Numbered from the stretch's first letter, positions 28,328 to 38,590 are shown. The stretch is 44,025 bases of DNA from Actinomycetes bacterium (GCA_025964615.1 JAOPYM010000168.1:1-44025), one strand, 5' to 3'. A program made the numbers and translations. Notes: generated by a model not told the origin, from the letters alone.

Positions 28328-30139
28328 ATGACTCGGAGAACAAAGAGGTCGACGGTCGTCGCCGGATTCGGCGCGCTCGCTCTGACGACGTCGGTCGGCC
28401 TCTCTGCCTGCGGGGGCGGGGGCACCATCAGCGGCGGGAACAGCGGAACTCCGGTCAAAGGCGGCACACTCAAACTGATCGGCGCGGGCGGGCAGGACGA
28501 CCTGGACCCGACCAGCGCGTACAGCACCAATGCCAGCGCGCTGATCCGCACCTACGGCAGGCAGCTGTTCTCCTACCCGGCCTCCACGGACCTCAAGGTG
28601 TCCACCACTCCGGTCGCCGATGCCGCGGACAAGGTGCCGACGACGGGCAACGGCGGGATGAGCGCCGACGGCCTCACCTACAAGATCACCCTGCGCAAGG
28701 GCATCATGTGGGACACCTCTCCGCCCCGTGAGATGGTCGCGGCCGACTTCGTCCGGTCGTTCAAGCACATGTGCAACCCGGCCGCGCCGGTCGGTGCCCC
28801 CGGCTACTACCTTCCGGTCATCAAGGGCATGCAGGCGTACTGCACTCCCTACCTCACCAACAAGGCCCTGCAGGGCAATGTCGCCGGAATGAAGGCCTAC
28901 GAGGAGGGCCATGAGATCGCGGGCGTCAAGGCGGTGGACAGCTCGACGCTGCAGCTCCAGCTGAACGCGCCGGCTTCCGACGTCCTGAACCTGCTGGCCA
29001 TGACCTTCGCGTCCGCGGTGCCGGTCGAGTACTACCAGTACGTCCCGGGCAGCAACGCGCTGTTCGGTCATCTGGTCTCAGCCGGTCCGTACCGGGTGAC
29101 CACCTTCAACCCCGGCAGGCAGATCGTGCTGCAGAAGAACACCAACTGGAAGCCCGCCACCGACCCGCTGCGCCACCAGTACGTGGACCAGATCCAGATC
29201 ACCGAAGGGCAGAACTCGTCCGAGGCGGTCCAGCAGCAGTTGCAGAGCGGCGCCTCGGACCTGTCCTATGACGTGGCCATGTCCTCGGCCACACTCGGCC
29301 AGCTGGCCGGCCGCAACGACCCGAACCTGACCGTCAACGGGCCGCCCATCTCCAATCCGTACCTGGTGTTCAATCTGCGCAGCCCCAACGCGAACAATGC
29401 CATGCAGAACCTCAAGGTCCGGCAGGCCATCAACTTCGCCATCAACAAGGTGGCACTCGCGCAGATCTACGGCGGGCCGAAGTACAACACGCCGCTCAAC
29501 TCGACGATCCCGCCGGACAGCCTGGGCTACAAGGACTTCAACCTGTACCCGACCACCAACAACCAGGGCGACCCGGCCACGTGCAAGTCGCTGCTCAGCC
29601 AGGCCGGCTACCCGAACGGCCTCACCGTGAAGGCCGCGTACCGGCAGTCCGGCAACCACCCGGCGATCTACCAGAGCTACGCGCAGGACCTGGGGGCCTG
29701 CGGGATCAAGGTCGTCGGAGTGCCGCAGCAGGCTGCCGACTTCTACTCGCAGTTCCTGCAGAAGAACGCCAACGCCATCGCCGGCAAATGGGACATCGCG
29801 GCACCCGGATGGGTGCCGGACTGGTTCGGGAACAACGGCCGCGCGAACATCCAGCCGCTGTTCGACGGCCGTAACTGGGCCGACGGCACCTCCAACTACG
29901 GCGACTACGACAGCCCGATCACCAATGCCCTGATCGACAAGGCCCTGCAGGCCAAGTCGACCGGCGAGGCGGCGGCCAACTGGGCCAATGCCAGCGAGCA
30001 GATCATGAAGGACGCGGCCATCGTGCCCTTCATGTCGCAGAAGACGCCCTGGTACCACTCCTCGCGTGTGAAGAACGCGATCTGGGTGCCGATCACCCAG
30101 CAGTTCGACTACACCAACCTGTGGCTCAGCGGTAGCTGA
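28328..30139 (+). CDS. ABC transporter substrate-binding lipoprotein, peptide family 5
   Basis: MTRRTKRSTVVAGFGALALTTSVGLSACGGGG lipobox; KGGTLKLIGAGGQDDLDPTSAYSTNASALIRTYGRQLFSY; SBP_bac_5-type features; heads an ABC operon. Confidence 0.92.
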   Translation: MTRRTKRSTVVAGFGALALTTSVGLSACGGGGTISGGNSGTPVKGGTLKLIGAGGQDDLDPTSAYSTNASALIRTYGRQLFSYPASTDLKVSTTPVADAADKVPTTGNGGMSADGLTYKITLRKGIMWDTSPPREMVAADFVRSFKHMCNPAAPVGAPGYYLPVIKGMQAYCTPYLTNKALQGNVAGMKAYEEGHEIAGVKAVDSSTLQLQLNAPASDVLNLLAMTFASAVPVEYYQYVPGSNALFGHLVSAGPYRVTTFNPGRQIVLQKNTNWKPATDPLRHQYVDQIQITEGQNSSEAVQQQLQSGASDLSYDVAMSSATLGQLAGRNDPNLTVNGPPISNPYLVFNLRSPNANNAMQNLKVRQAINFAINKVALAQIYGGPKYNTPLNSTIPPDSLGYKDFNLYPTTNNQGDPATCKSLLSQAGYPNGLTVKAAYRQSGNHPAIYQSYAQDLGACGIKVVGVPQQAADFYSQFLQKNANAIAGKWDIAAPGWVPDWFGNNGRANIQPLFDGRNWADGTSNYGDYDSPITNALIDKALQAKSTGEAAANWANASEQIMKDAAIVPFMSQKTPWYHSSRVKNAIWVPITQQFDYTNLWLSGS

Positions 30140-30144
30140 TCTCT

Positions 30145-30173
30145 AAGGGGAAGGCCCGCCGGGCCGTCCCCTT
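30145..30173 (+). terminator. Intercistronic hairpin between the binding-protein and ATPase genes (attenuator/mRNA stabiliser candidate)
   Basis: AAGGGGAAGGCCC-GCC-GGGCCGTCCCCTT, 13-bp stem with one mismatch, immediately after the SBP stop. Confidence 0.5.
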
Positions 30174-30189
30174 GGAAGGGGAACAACAG

Positions 30190-31233
30190 ATGAGCCTGCT
30201 CGAGGTCCGTGGCCTCAAAGTCTCGTTCGACACCTCCGACGGCGTCGTCCAGGCCGTCGGCGGCATGTCGTTCGATGTCGACCGGGGCCGCACCCTCGGC
30301 ATCGTCGGCGAGTCCGGTTCGGGCAAGAGCGTGTCCACCCAGACGCTCCTCGGCCTGACCCCCGGTGCGCACATCGAGGGACAGGCGCTGTTCGACGGCG
30401 AGGACCTCCTCACCATGAGCGATGACCGGCTGCGGCAGATCCGCGGCAAGGACATCGCGATGATCTTCCAGGATCCGCTCTCCAGCCTGCACCCGCTCTA
30501 CAAGGTCGGCCGGCAGATCACGGAGCTGATCCGCCAGCATGAGCCGAGCGCCACCAGGGACCAGGCCCACAAGCGCGCCATCGAACTCCTCGGCCTGGTC
30601 GGCATCCCGCAACCGGACCGGCGGGTCGACGATTACCCGCACCAGTTCTCCGGTGGCATGCGCCAGCGCGCGATGATCGCGATGGCGCTGGCGCTCAACC
30701 CGCGGCTGCTCATTGCCGACGAACCCACCACCGCCCTGGACGCGACCGTCCAGGCGCAGATCCTGGACCTGATCCGGCGGCTTCAGCGCGAGTTCGACAC
30801 CGCCCTCATCATGATCACCCACGATCTGGGAGTCATCGCGGACCTCGCCGACGACGTCCTGGTGATGTACGGCGGCAAGCCGGTCGAGCACGCCGACCGG
30901 CGGACGCTCTACTACCGCCCGCATCACCCGTACACCATGGGGCTCCTTGAGTCGGTGCCCGGCTCGTCCGGCGCCAAGACCCGCCTCAAGCCCATTCCCG
31001 GCCAGCCACCGAGCCTCATCAACCTCCCCACGGGCTGCTCCTTCCACCCCCGCTGCGAGTACGTCCTGCGCCGCTGCCCTGCCGACATCCCGCTGCTCGA
31101 GCCAGTGGCCGGGGACCCCTCGCACCTGTCGGCGTGCTGGCTGCCGCACGACGCGGTCGGGCTCGACCCGGTGGCGGAGGCGAAACGGCGGGCGGCCGCG
31201 GGTCCGGGCGACGCCGGGGAGGTGTCCGGTTGA
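30190..31233 (+). CDS. Oligo/dipeptide ABC transporter ATP-binding protein (DppD/OppD-like)
   Basis: Walker [12 protein letters not shown], signature [19 protein letters not shown], Walker [14 protein letters not shown]-terminal oligo_HPY region [19 protein letters not shown]. Confidence 0.93.
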   Translation: MSLLEVRGLKVSFDTSDGVVQAVGGMSFDVDRGRTLGIVGESGSGKSVSTQTLLGLTPGAHIEGQALFDGEDLLTMSDDRLRQIRGKDIAMIFQDPLSSLHPLYKVGRQITELIRQHEPSATRDQAHKRAIELLGLVGIPQPDRRVDDYPHQFSGGMRQRAMIAMALALNPRLLIADEPTTALDATVQAQILDLIRRLQREFDTALIMITHDLGVIADLADDVLVMYGGKPVEHADRRTLYYRPHHPYTMGLLESVPGSSGAKTRLKPIPGQPPSLINLPTGCSFHPRCEYVLRRCPADIPLLEPVAGDPSHLSACWLPHDAVGLDPVAEAKRRAAAGPGDAGEVSG

Positions 31234-32318
31234 GCCAGGACGACGACGTCCTCGTACGGATCGAGGGCGTGTACAAGTACTTCCCGATCAGGCAGGGCAT
31301 CTTCTTCAAGAAGGAGGTCGCCCGGGTCCACGCGGTCGACGGCGTCGATCTCGAGGTCCGCAAGGGGCACACCCTGGGGATCGTGGGGGAGAGCGGTTGC
31401 GGGAAGTCCACGCTGGCCCGCTGCGTGACCGGGCTCTACCCGGTGACCAGGGGGCGGATCCTCTTCGAGGGCACCGACATCACCAAACTGTCCAAGAGCG
31501 GGCTGAAGGCGTTCCGCAGGGACGTCCAAATGATCTTCCAGGATCCCTACGGGTCGCTGAACCCGCGGCGCAGGGTCGGGTCGATCATCGGGGACCCGTT
31601 CGCCATCCACGGGATCGCCGCCGGGGCCGACCGCAAGAAGCGGGTCCAGGAGCTGATGGAACTCGTCGGCCTGAACCCCGAGCACTTCAACCGGTTCCCC
31701 GCGGAGTTCTCCGGCGGTCAGCGGCAGCGCATCGGGGTGGCACGGGCACTCGCGCTGAAACCGAAGCTGATCGTCTGTGACGAGCCGGTCTCCGCCCTTG
31801 ACGTCTCGATCCAGGCGCAGGTGATCAACCTCCTCGCCGACCTGCAGAGGGAACTCGGCCTGACCTACCTTTTCATCGCCCACGACCTGTCAGTGGTGCG
31901 CCATGTGAGCGACCGCGTCGCGGTGATGTACCTGGGGAAGATCTCCGAGTCCGCCGCCTCCGAGGAGCTGTACGCCAGCCCCCGTCACCCGTACACCAGC
32001 GCCCTGCTGTCGGCGGCGTCGGTCGCCGACCCGGACCTGGCCCAGCAGCGCAAGCGCATCGTGCTGTACGGAGATGTGCCGTCGCCGATCAACCCACCGC
32101 CGGGCTGCAGGTTCCACCCCCGATGCCCCAAGGCGCAGCTCACCTGCACCTCCGACGAGCCCCTGTTCATCGTCCGCGGCGGGGATCCGGCGGACCATTT
32201 CACCGCATGCCACTTCCCGGTCGAGCCGGGTGAGGACCTCGCGCACGAGCACGCGGCGATCGATCAGGTCGACACCGAACCGGCGCTGCCGGGCGTCGAG
32301 ACGGGGGCGTCGGAATGA
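31230..32318 (+). CDS. Oligo/dipeptide ABC transporter ATP-binding protein (DppF/OppF-like)
   Basis: TTG start at 31230 overlapping the upstream TGA (TTGA): (M)[84 protein letters not shown]. Confidence 0.92.
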   Translation: MSQDDDVLVRIEGVYKYFPIRQGIFFKKEVARVHAVDGVDLEVRKGHTLGIVGESGCGKSTLARCVTGLYPVTRGRILFEGTDITKLSKSGLKAFRRDVQMIFQDPYGSLNPRRRVGSIIGDPFAIHGIAAGADRKKRVQELMELVGLNPEHFNRFPAEFSGGQRQRIGVARALALKPKLIVCDEPVSALDVSIQAQVINLLADLQRELGLTYLFIAHDLSVVRHVSDRVAVMYLGKISESAASEELYASPRHPYTSALLSAASVADPDLAQQRKRIVLYGDVPSPINPPPGCRFHPRCPKAQLTCTSDEPLFIVRGGDPADHFTACHFPVEPGEDLAHEHAAIDQVDTEPALPGVETGASE

Positions 32319-33328
32319 GCCTGAGTGACCTTGAGGCGGAGTCCCTGCCGCCGGCCGCGGAGGTGCCGGGAGGTCCGGGAGGCAAGGCCATCCAGGGCCG
32401 CAGCCCATGGCGGCTCGCCTGGGACCGGCTACGCAAGGACAAGGCCGCGATGGTGTCGCTGGTCTTCCTCGTCCTGCTGATCCTCGTCGCGTTGCTGGCC
32501 CCGCTCCTGGTCAAGTGGATCGGGTGGACGCCGGAACTCGGGGACCGCACGAACGGCATCACCGTGGACGGCCTGCCCGTCAGCCCGTCGATCTGGCACC
32601 TGCTCGGCACCGACCGCCTCGGCCGGGACGTGCTGGTACGCACGATCTACGGCGCCCGGGTCTCACTGGTGGTGGGACTCACCGCGACGCTGCTCGCGAC
32701 GGTGGTCGGCGTCGTCGTCGGCACCGCCGCCGGTTTCTACGGCGGGGCGGTCGACACCGTACTGGCGCGGACCATGGACGTGACGCTGTCGTTTCCCTAC
32801 CTGCTGCTCGCGGTCGCGCTGGTGGCGGTGTTCGGCGCGAGCACGGCGCTCACCATCATCGTGATCGCCTTCTTCTCCTGGGCGGCGATCGGGCGCATCG
32901 TGCGTGGACAGGTGCTGGCCATCAAGGAACGCGAGTTCGTCGAGGCGGCCCGCTCGCTGGGTGCGAGCGGCGGGCGGATCATGTTCGTGGACATGATCCC
33001 CAATCTCATCGCCCCGGTCACCGTGCTCGCCTCGCTGACCATCCCGGCCGCGATCGTGTTCGAGTCGACGCTGTCCTACCTCGGCGCCGGAACCGATCCG
33101 CGCACCCCGAGCTGGGGCAACATGCTGAGCGATGCGACGGAGGTCTATCAGGTCGCGCCCTGGACACTGTTCGCCCCGGCCGGCGCGCTCATCCTCACCA
33201 CGCTGGCGTTCAACATCCTGGGAGACGCGGTCCGTGACGCGCTGGATCCACGGTCCGAACGTCTCTTCGCGGCCCAGAAGGCGCAGAAGAAGTCCAAGAA
33301 GAAGTCCAAGAAGAAGTCCAGGAAGTAG
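32315..33328 (+). CDS. Oligo/dipeptide ABC transporter permease (DppC-like) with Lys-rich C-terminal tail
   Basis: HLLGTDRLGRDVLVRTIYGARVSLVVGL, EFVEAARSLGASGGRIMFVDMIPNLIAPVTV; tail AQKAQKKSKKKSKKKSRK. Confidence 0.92.
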   Translation: MSLSDLEAESLPPAAEVPGGPGGKAIQGRSPWRLAWDRLRKDKAAMVSLVFLVLLILVALLAPLLVKWIGWTPELGDRTNGITVDGLPVSPSIWHLLGTDRLGRDVLVRTIYGARVSLVVGLTATLLATVVGVVVGTAAGFYGGAVDTVLARTMDVTLSFPYLLLAVALVAVFGASTALTIIVIAFFSWAAIGRIVRGQVLAIKEREFVEAARSLGASGGRIMFVDMIPNLIAPVTVLASLTIPAAIVFESTLSYLGAGTDPRTPSWGNMLSDATEVYQVAPWTLFAPAGALILTTLAFNILGDAVRDALDPRSERLFAAQKAQKKSKKKSKKKSRK

Positions 33329-33340
33329 TAGGGGCCAACG

Positions 33341-34288
33341 ATGCTTCGCTTTCTGATCCGGCGGATCGCGTTCGCCGTGCTGGTCCTGTGGATCGTCACC
33401 ACCGGCGTGTTCATCCTGTTCTTCGTCGCCGCGCCCGACCCTGCGGCGCGGTTCGCCGGCAAGTCGGCGACCCCGCAGACTCTTGCCCTCGTCCGGCACA
33501 GGCTCGGACTGGACCAGTCGAAGATCGTCCAGTATGGGAACTTCCTCAAGCGGCTGTTCCACGGCGACCTGGGCTACTCCTTCGCGACCCAGCAGTCGGT
33601 CAACACGATGATCAAGCAGGCGCTGCCGGCCAGCCTGTCGCTGATCCTCGGCGCGGCCGTGCTGTGGATGTTCGCCGGCATCGTCAGCGGGGTGCTCAGT
33701 GCGACCCGGGCCCGCAGCATCCTGGATCGCGTGATCACGCTCTTCGTGCTGCTCGGCATCTCCATGCCGGCCTTCGTGGTCGGCCTGACGCTGATCTACC
33801 TGCTCGCCGGCAGCGTGCTCACGATCTTCCCGCCGAGCGGCTACGCGAATCTGCTCTCCGGTCCCGTGCAGTGGTTCCAGCACCTGGTGCTGCCGTGGAT
33901 CACACTCGCGTTCCTGCAGACGGCGATCTACACCCGGCTCACCCGGGGGTCGCTGCTCGACGTGCTGGGGGAGGACTACATCCGGACGGCCCGCGCCAAG
34001 GGGCTGCCCGAGCGCACGGTGGTCTACCGCCACGGCCTGCGGTCGGCGCTCACGCCGGTGCTGACCCAGTTCGGCATCGACATCGGAGTCCTGATCGGCG
34101 GCACCCTCGTCACCGAGTCGGTCTTCGGCCTGCAGGGGATCGGGCAGCTGACCATCAGGTCCCTCACCCTGGGAGACCTGCCCGTCATCATGGCGGTCGT
34201 CCTGGTGGCGGCGTTCTTCGTCGTCCTGGCCAACCTCCTGGTGGATGTCGGCTACTCGTTCCTCGACCCACGCATCCGGCTGAGCTGA
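33341..34288 (+). CDS. Oligo/dipeptide ABC transporter permease (DppB-like)
   Basis: LRFLIRRIAFAVLVLWIVTTGVFILFF, LGLDQSKIVQYGNFLKRLFHGDLGYSFATQQSV, DYIRTARAKGLPERTVVYRHGLRSALTPVLTQFGIDIGVLIGGTLVTESVFGLQGIG. Confidence 0.93.
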   Translation: MLRFLIRRIAFAVLVLWIVTTGVFILFFVAAPDPAARFAGKSATPQTLALVRHRLGLDQSKIVQYGNFLKRLFHGDLGYSFATQQSVNTMIKQALPASLSLILGAAVLWMFAGIVSGVLSATRARSILDRVITLFVLLGISMPAFVVGLTLIYLLAGSVLTIFPPSGYANLLSGPVQWFQHLVLPWITLAFLQTAIYTRLTRGSLLDVLGEDYIRTARAKGLPERTVVYRHGLRSALTPVLTQFGIDIGVLIGGTLVTESVFGLQGIGQLTIRSLTLGDLPVIMAVVLVAAFFVVLANLLVDVGYSFLDPRIRLS

Positions 34289-34374
34289 GCCTTGTTGTCC
34301 TACCGCCAATAAGGTCTTGCCTCAGGGCGTCCGCTGCGCAAGTATCGGGTTACCGGTACTGATGAGGAGGCCCC

Positions 34375-35181
34375 GTGGAGACCGCAGGCGCACAGGTACG
34401 GGACAGGTCGGTTCTCAGGCTCGTCGTCACCGAGCCGGCCCTGCTGCTCGGGGCGGGCCGGGCCCTGATGCTCCAGGTCGCCCATCCGTCGGTCGCCCAG
34501 GGGGTGGCCGACCACAGCGACTTCCGCAACAGGCCGCTGCCCCGGCTCTTCGGCACGCTGGACTTCCTCACCATCGTCGCACTCGGCACCGATGAGGAGG
34601 CCGATCGCATCGGCGCCATCGTCCGCGGGGTGCACGATCACATCACCGGACCCGGTTACTCCGGCAACGACCCCGAACTGCAGGTCTGGGTGAACGCCAC
34701 CCTCATCGACGCGGCCCTGCTGGTGTACGAGGAGATCCTGCACAGCCCCAGCGGTGACCTGGCCGCGCGCTACGTCGAGCAGGCGGCGATGGTCGCGGAC
34801 GTGCTCGGCTGCCCGCCCGGTTCGCAGCCCGCCGACCTGGAGTCCTTCCGCGCCTATATGGACCGGATGGTCAACTCCCTGGAGGTGTCCGGCACCGGCC
34901 GGGAGGTCGCCGCCGCGGTGCTGTCGGCCCGCAGGCTCTGGTTCCTGTGGCCCGCGCTCGCGCTCAACCGGTTCATCACCACCGGCCTGCTGCCCGAGCG
35001 GCTGCGCGCCCAGTTCGGGATGACGTGGAGCCCCGGGCGGGAGCGCCTGCTGTGGTTCCTGCTGCGGACCGGCGCGTTCTGCTATCTGCTCGTCCCCGGA
35101 CGGCTCCGCCGGTCACCCCAGTACCTCACCATCCGCGCCTCCCGCCGCCGCGTGGCCCGCCGCGCCGCCGCCCACCGCTGA
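34375..35181 (+). CDS. Oxygenase MpaB family protein (DUF2236)
   Basis: LLLGAGRALMLQVAHPSVAQGVADHSDFRNRPLPRLFGTLDFLTIVALGT, HDHITGPGYSGNDPELQVWVNATLIDAALLVYE. Confidence 0.9.
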   Translation: METAGAQVRDRSVLRLVVTEPALLLGAGRALMLQVAHPSVAQGVADHSDFRNRPLPRLFGTLDFLTIVALGTDEEADRIGAIVRGVHDHITGPGYSGNDPELQVWVNATLIDAALLVYEEILHSPSGDLAARYVEQAAMVADVLGCPPGSQPADLESFRAYMDRMVNSLEVSGTGREVAAAVLSARRLWFLWPALALNRFITTGLLPERLRAQFGMTWSPGRERLLWFLLRTGAFCYLLVPGRLRRSPQYLTIRASRRRVARRAAAHR

Positions 35182-35207
35182 GGGGGTACGGCGGCTATCG
35201 TCGGCCT

Positions 35208-35690
35208 ATGACCGGTTCTGTGCCGCGGCCCCCGCTCCCGTGGTGGACCGCCCCCCTGTTCGTCGGCGGGGGGATCGCGCTGATCCCCTGGATCGTCTAC
35301 CTCGACCACACCCTGCCGCAGCGCCAGGTCTCCGGGAACTACCGGCTGGCCTGGGTGGGGTTCGACGTCATCCTGCTGATCCAGTTCGCCAGGACCGGCC
35401 TCTTCACGCTGATACGCGACACCCGCGCGTACGTCGTCGTCCCCGCCAGCGCCACGTCGGCGCTGCTCGTGGTCGACGCCTGGTTCGACATCACCACGGC
35501 TGCCAGCCGAGCTGACCGGACCGTCGCGATCCTCCTCGCGGTGTTCCTGGAGATCCCGCTGGCGATCCTGTGCCGGTGGCTGGCCGTACGGGACGTGGCC
35601 TCGCCCGGCAGGCTGACCTTCCTGGAGGCCTGGCTCGGCGGCCTCTGGGAACGCCGTCGGGCCCAGCGTGAGCCGGATACGGGGTCTTGA
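35208..35690 (+). CDS. Putative membrane protein (voltage-sensor-like/TM region), function unknown
   Basis: ATG at 35208 within ORF 34947..35690: MTGSVPRPPLPWWTAPLFVGGGIALIPWIVYLDHTLP..AWVGFDVILLIQFARTGLFTL; several TM segments. Confidence 0.75.
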   Translation: MTGSVPRPPLPWWTAPLFVGGGIALIPWIVYLDHTLPQRQVSGNYRLAWVGFDVILLIQFARTGLFTLIRDTRAYVVVPASATSALLVVDAWFDITTAASRADRTVAILLAVFLEIPLAILCRWLAVRDVASPGRLTFLEAWLGGLWERRRAQREPDTGS

Positions 35691-35792
35691 TGTTCCATGC
35701 GCATGCCCGGATTCGCGCGGGTCCCCGTGGGGCTCGCGATGGCGGTCGCGGCCGTAGCGAGGCTGCCCTCGCCCACCACAGCTGAGCAGCTG

Positions 35793-37007
35793 TCAGAGAG
35801 CAATCCCGAGGAGGGCGTCGGCCAGGGCGCGTACCTGGGCGGGGGCCCCGGTGTCGGTGCCGGTCTGCTCGGCCCACCGGTCCACGGCGGCCAGGGCGGC
35901 CGGAGCGTTCAGGTCGTCGGCCAGATGCCGCCTGACCTCGTTGAGCAGCGGGCCCGCCGGAGGCCCTGACGTGAGCCGTACCGCCGCCCGCCAGCGCGCC
36001 AGCCTGGCCTGTGCGGCGACCAGCTCGGGACCGGTCCATTCCCAGTCCGACCGGTAGTGGTGGCCGAGCAGCGCAAGCCGGATCGCCATCGGGTCGGTAC
36101 CCGCCTGCCGCAGTTTCGAGACGAAGACCAGGTTGCCCTTGGACTTCGACATCTTCTCGCCGTCCAGCGCGACCATCCCGGCGTGCACATACGCACGCGC
36201 ATGCGGGTGCGAGCCGGTGGCCACCTGGGCGTGTGAGGCGCTCATCTCGTGGTGCGGGAAGGTCAGGTCGGACCCGCCGCCCTCCAGGTCGAAGCCCATC
36301 CCCAGATACTTCAGCGAGATCGCGGAGCACTCGATGTGCCAGCCCGGCCGGCCCGGGCCGAACGGGGAGTCCCAGGCCGGTTCGCCGGGCCGCTCGGCCC
36401 GCCACAGCAGCGCGTCGAGGGGGTCCTTCTTGCCCTTGCGGTCCGGGTCGCCACCGCGCTCGGCGAACAACGGCAGCATCTGCGCCGGGGACAGGCCGCT
36501 GACCGCGCCGAAGTCGACGTCGGAGCTGACAGGGAAGTAGATGTCACCGTCCACCTCGTAGGCGGCGCCATTCTCCCGCAGAGTGGAGATCATCTCCGCC
36601 ACGAGGGGGATCGCCCCGACCACACCGACATAGTGGTCGGGGGGCAGGATGCGCAGCGAGGTCATGTCCTCGCGGAACAGGGCGATCTCACGTTCGGCCA
36701 GCTCCTGCCAGTCCTGGCCGTCCCGGTCGGCCCGCTCCAGGAGCGGGTCGTCCACGTCGGTGACGTTCTGCACATACAGCACCTCGTGTCCCGCGTCCCG
36801 CCATAGCCGGCCGACCAGGTCGAAGGCCAGGTAGGTGGCGGCGTGCCCCAGATGGGTCGCGTCGTACGGGGTGATCCCGCACACGTACATCCGTGCGGTC
36901 GGCCCGGGGTCGGTGGGCCGCACAGCCCGGCTACCGGAGTCGTACACGTGCAGTGGGACGCCCTCGCCTGGCAGGCGGGGCACCTCGGGAGCGGGCCAAG
37001 ATCGCAT
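35793..37007 (-). CDS. mshC: Cysteine--1-D-myo-inosityl 2-amino-2-deoxy-alpha-D-glucopyranoside ligase (mycothiol ligase)
   Basis: CysRS-like HIGH-type motif [49 protein letters not shown]-type N-terminus; about 404 aa. Start taken at 37007. Confidence 0.93.
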   Translation of the reverse strand: MRSWPAPEVPRLPGEGVPLHVYDSGSRAVRPTDPGPTARMYVCGITPYDATHLGHAATYLAFDLVGRLWRDAGHEVLYVQNVTDVDDPLLERADRDGQDWQELAEREIALFREDMTSLRILPPDHYVGVVGAIPLVAEMISTLRENGAAYEVDGDIYFPVSSDVDFGAVSGLSPAQMLPLFAERGGDPDRKGKKDPLDALLWRAERPGEPAWDSPFGPGRPGWHIECSAISLKYLGMGFDLEGGGSDLTFPHHEMSASHAQVATGSHPHARAYVHAGMVALDGEKMSKSKGNLVFVSKLRQAGTDPMAIRLALLGHHYRSDWEWTGPELVAAQARLARWRAAVRLTSGPPAGPLLNEVRRHLADDLNAPAALAAVDRWAEQTGTDTGAPAQVRALADALLGIAL

Positions 37008-37017
37008 GGTGCGAAGT

Positions 37018-37872
37018 TTATCCGGAACCATCCGGATCGCGACGGCGCAGGTACCGCTCGAACTCGCGTGCGATCGCCTCGCCGGACGCCTCCGGCAGCT
37101 CCGCGGCGTCCTTCTGCTCCTCCAGGGCCTTCACGTACTCGGCGACCTCGGTGTCCTGCTCGGCCAGCTCGTTGACCCCGTGCTCCCAGGCCCGCGCCTG
37201 CTCGGGCAGCTCGCCCAGCGGCACCGTCACGTCCAGGAGGTCCTCCACACGGCGCAGCAGCGCCAGGGTGGCCTTGGGGGAGGGCGGCTGGGCCACGTAG
37301 TGCGGCACCGAAGCCCATAGCGACACCGTGTCGATGTCGGCTTTGCCGCAGAAGTCCTGCAAGACCCCCAGGATGCCCGTGGGCCCCTCGTAGCGGGCGG
37401 GCTCCAGGTTGAGGACCGTCGACAGGCCCAGATCGGAGGAGGCGCCGCTGACCGGCACCGGGCGGGTGTGCGGCGCGTCGGCGAGCAGCGCGCCGAGCAG
37501 CACGACCGTCTCGACCTCGAGCTCCAGCATCAGCCCGACCAGCTCACGGCAGAACGACTTCCACCGCATATTCGGCTCGATACCGCGGATCAGGACCACG
37601 TCCCGGTCGGAGTCCGGCGGCCGTGCCCAGGAGACCCGGCTGGTCGGCCAGACGATGCGCCGAGCTTCGTCGGGGGTCATCTCCACCATGGGCCGGGTCA
37701 CCTGGAAGTCGTAGTAGTCCTCAGGATCGAGCTCCGCGATCGGGCTCGCGCTCCAGATCTCCTCAAGGTGCCGGATGACTCCGCTGGCCGCCTCTCCCGC
37801 GTCGTTCCACCCCTCGAAGGCGGCGACCAGTATGGGGTCGACGAGTTCCGGCACTCCATCGAACTCGATCAC
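37018..37872 (-). CDS. PAC2 family protein
   Basis: [52 protein letters not shown] at 37872 taken as start (ORF from 37911). Confidence 0.9.
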   Translation of the reverse strand: MIEFDGVPELVDPILVAAFEGWNDAGEAASGVIRHLEEIWSASPIAELDPEDYYDFQVTRPMVEMTPDEARRIVWPTSRVSWARPPDSDRDVVLIRGIEPNMRWKSFCRELVGLMLELEVETVVLLGALLADAPHTRPVPVSGASSDLGLSTVLNLEPARYEGPTGILGVLQDFCGKADIDTVSLWASVPHYVAQPPSPKATLALLRRVEDLLDVTVPLGELPEQARAWEHGVNELAEQDTEVAEYVKALEEQKDAAELPEASGEAIAREFERYLRRRDPDGSG

Positions 37873-37992
37873 CCGCAGCCTCCTCCCGACGCCGGCCGGG
37901 CACTTGCCCAAGATCGGTCAGTGTTAACCCTACGTCTAAATGAAGGCCTACCCACCCGCTGCGCGTTTGATTGCCGCGCAGCGCGAGGCGGG

Positions 37993-38454
37993 CTACTTAC
38001 CGCCCTCGGTGGTGCGGACGATCAGGACGTCACAGGGCGAACGGTGCGACAGGTTCGCCGGCACCGAGCCCAGCAGGCGGCCCGCCAGGCTGTTGAGGCC
38101 CCGGTTGCCGACCACGACGAGTTCCACGGAGTGCTGCTCGGCGATACGGGCCAGCACGTCGACGGCGTCGCCCTCCCGGGCGATCTCCTCGATGTCCCTG
38201 GCACCCGCCGCGATGGCCCGTTCCCTCGCCGCACGGAGCGCATCCTCGGCGGGGGTGGAGCCCTCGACCTTGTACGCCAGGTCGCCCAGGCGGTCGGCCG
38301 CCGACAGCCGGTCCTTGTCGCGCATCGGGTGATAGGCCGAGACCAGGATCAGGGTGGCGCCGGTGTCGGCGGCCAGTCTGGCGGCCTTGTCGACCGCTCG
38401 AAACGAGGAGGACGAGCCGTCGGTGCCCACGAGGATGGTGCTGTACGAACCCAT
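37993..38454 (-). CDS. Universal stress protein
   Basis: YSTILVGTDGSSSSFRAVDKAARLAADTGATLILVSAY, VVGNRGLNSLAGRLLGSVPANLSHRSPCDVLIVR. Confidence 0.93.
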   Translation of the reverse strand: MGSYSTILVGTDGSSSSFRAVDKAARLAADTGATLILVSAYHPMRDKDRLSAADRLGDLAYKVEGSTPAEDALRAARERAIAAGARDIEEIAREGDAVDVLARIAEQHSVELVVVGNRGLNSLAGRLLGSVPANLSHRSPCDVLIVRTTEGGK

Positions 38455-38590
38455 TCAGCCACTCCCTACTGGTTAGTAGTCGTAGAGCGGAACCGTAGCG
38501 TGATCCGCCCGTTCCGTCACGGGTCGTCCTGGGCGCCGATTCCGGCATGTGGACTGATCGGGCTCTTGTCGGAACTCCCTTATAGGCTGT

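Noticed and set aside
32663-34309. 548-aa minus-strand ORF opposite the DppC/DppB permeases
   Set aside because: Antisense shadow; plus strand encodes textbook permeases.
34340-34360. TACCGGTA palindrome before the MpaB-like gene
   Set aside because: Only 8 bp and GC-rich; such palindromes are expected by chance here.
35778-35793. ACAGCTG-AG-CAGCTGT inverted repeat at the mshC stop
   Set aside because: Two-base loop and 7-bp arms touching the stop codon; weak as a terminator without mapping data.
38455-38590. Possible cobalamin or SAM riboswitch upstream of metH
   Set aside because: The divergent gap to the universal stress gene is only 136 bp and I could not find a B12-box-like or SAM-type core; an Infernal/Rfam scan would settle it.
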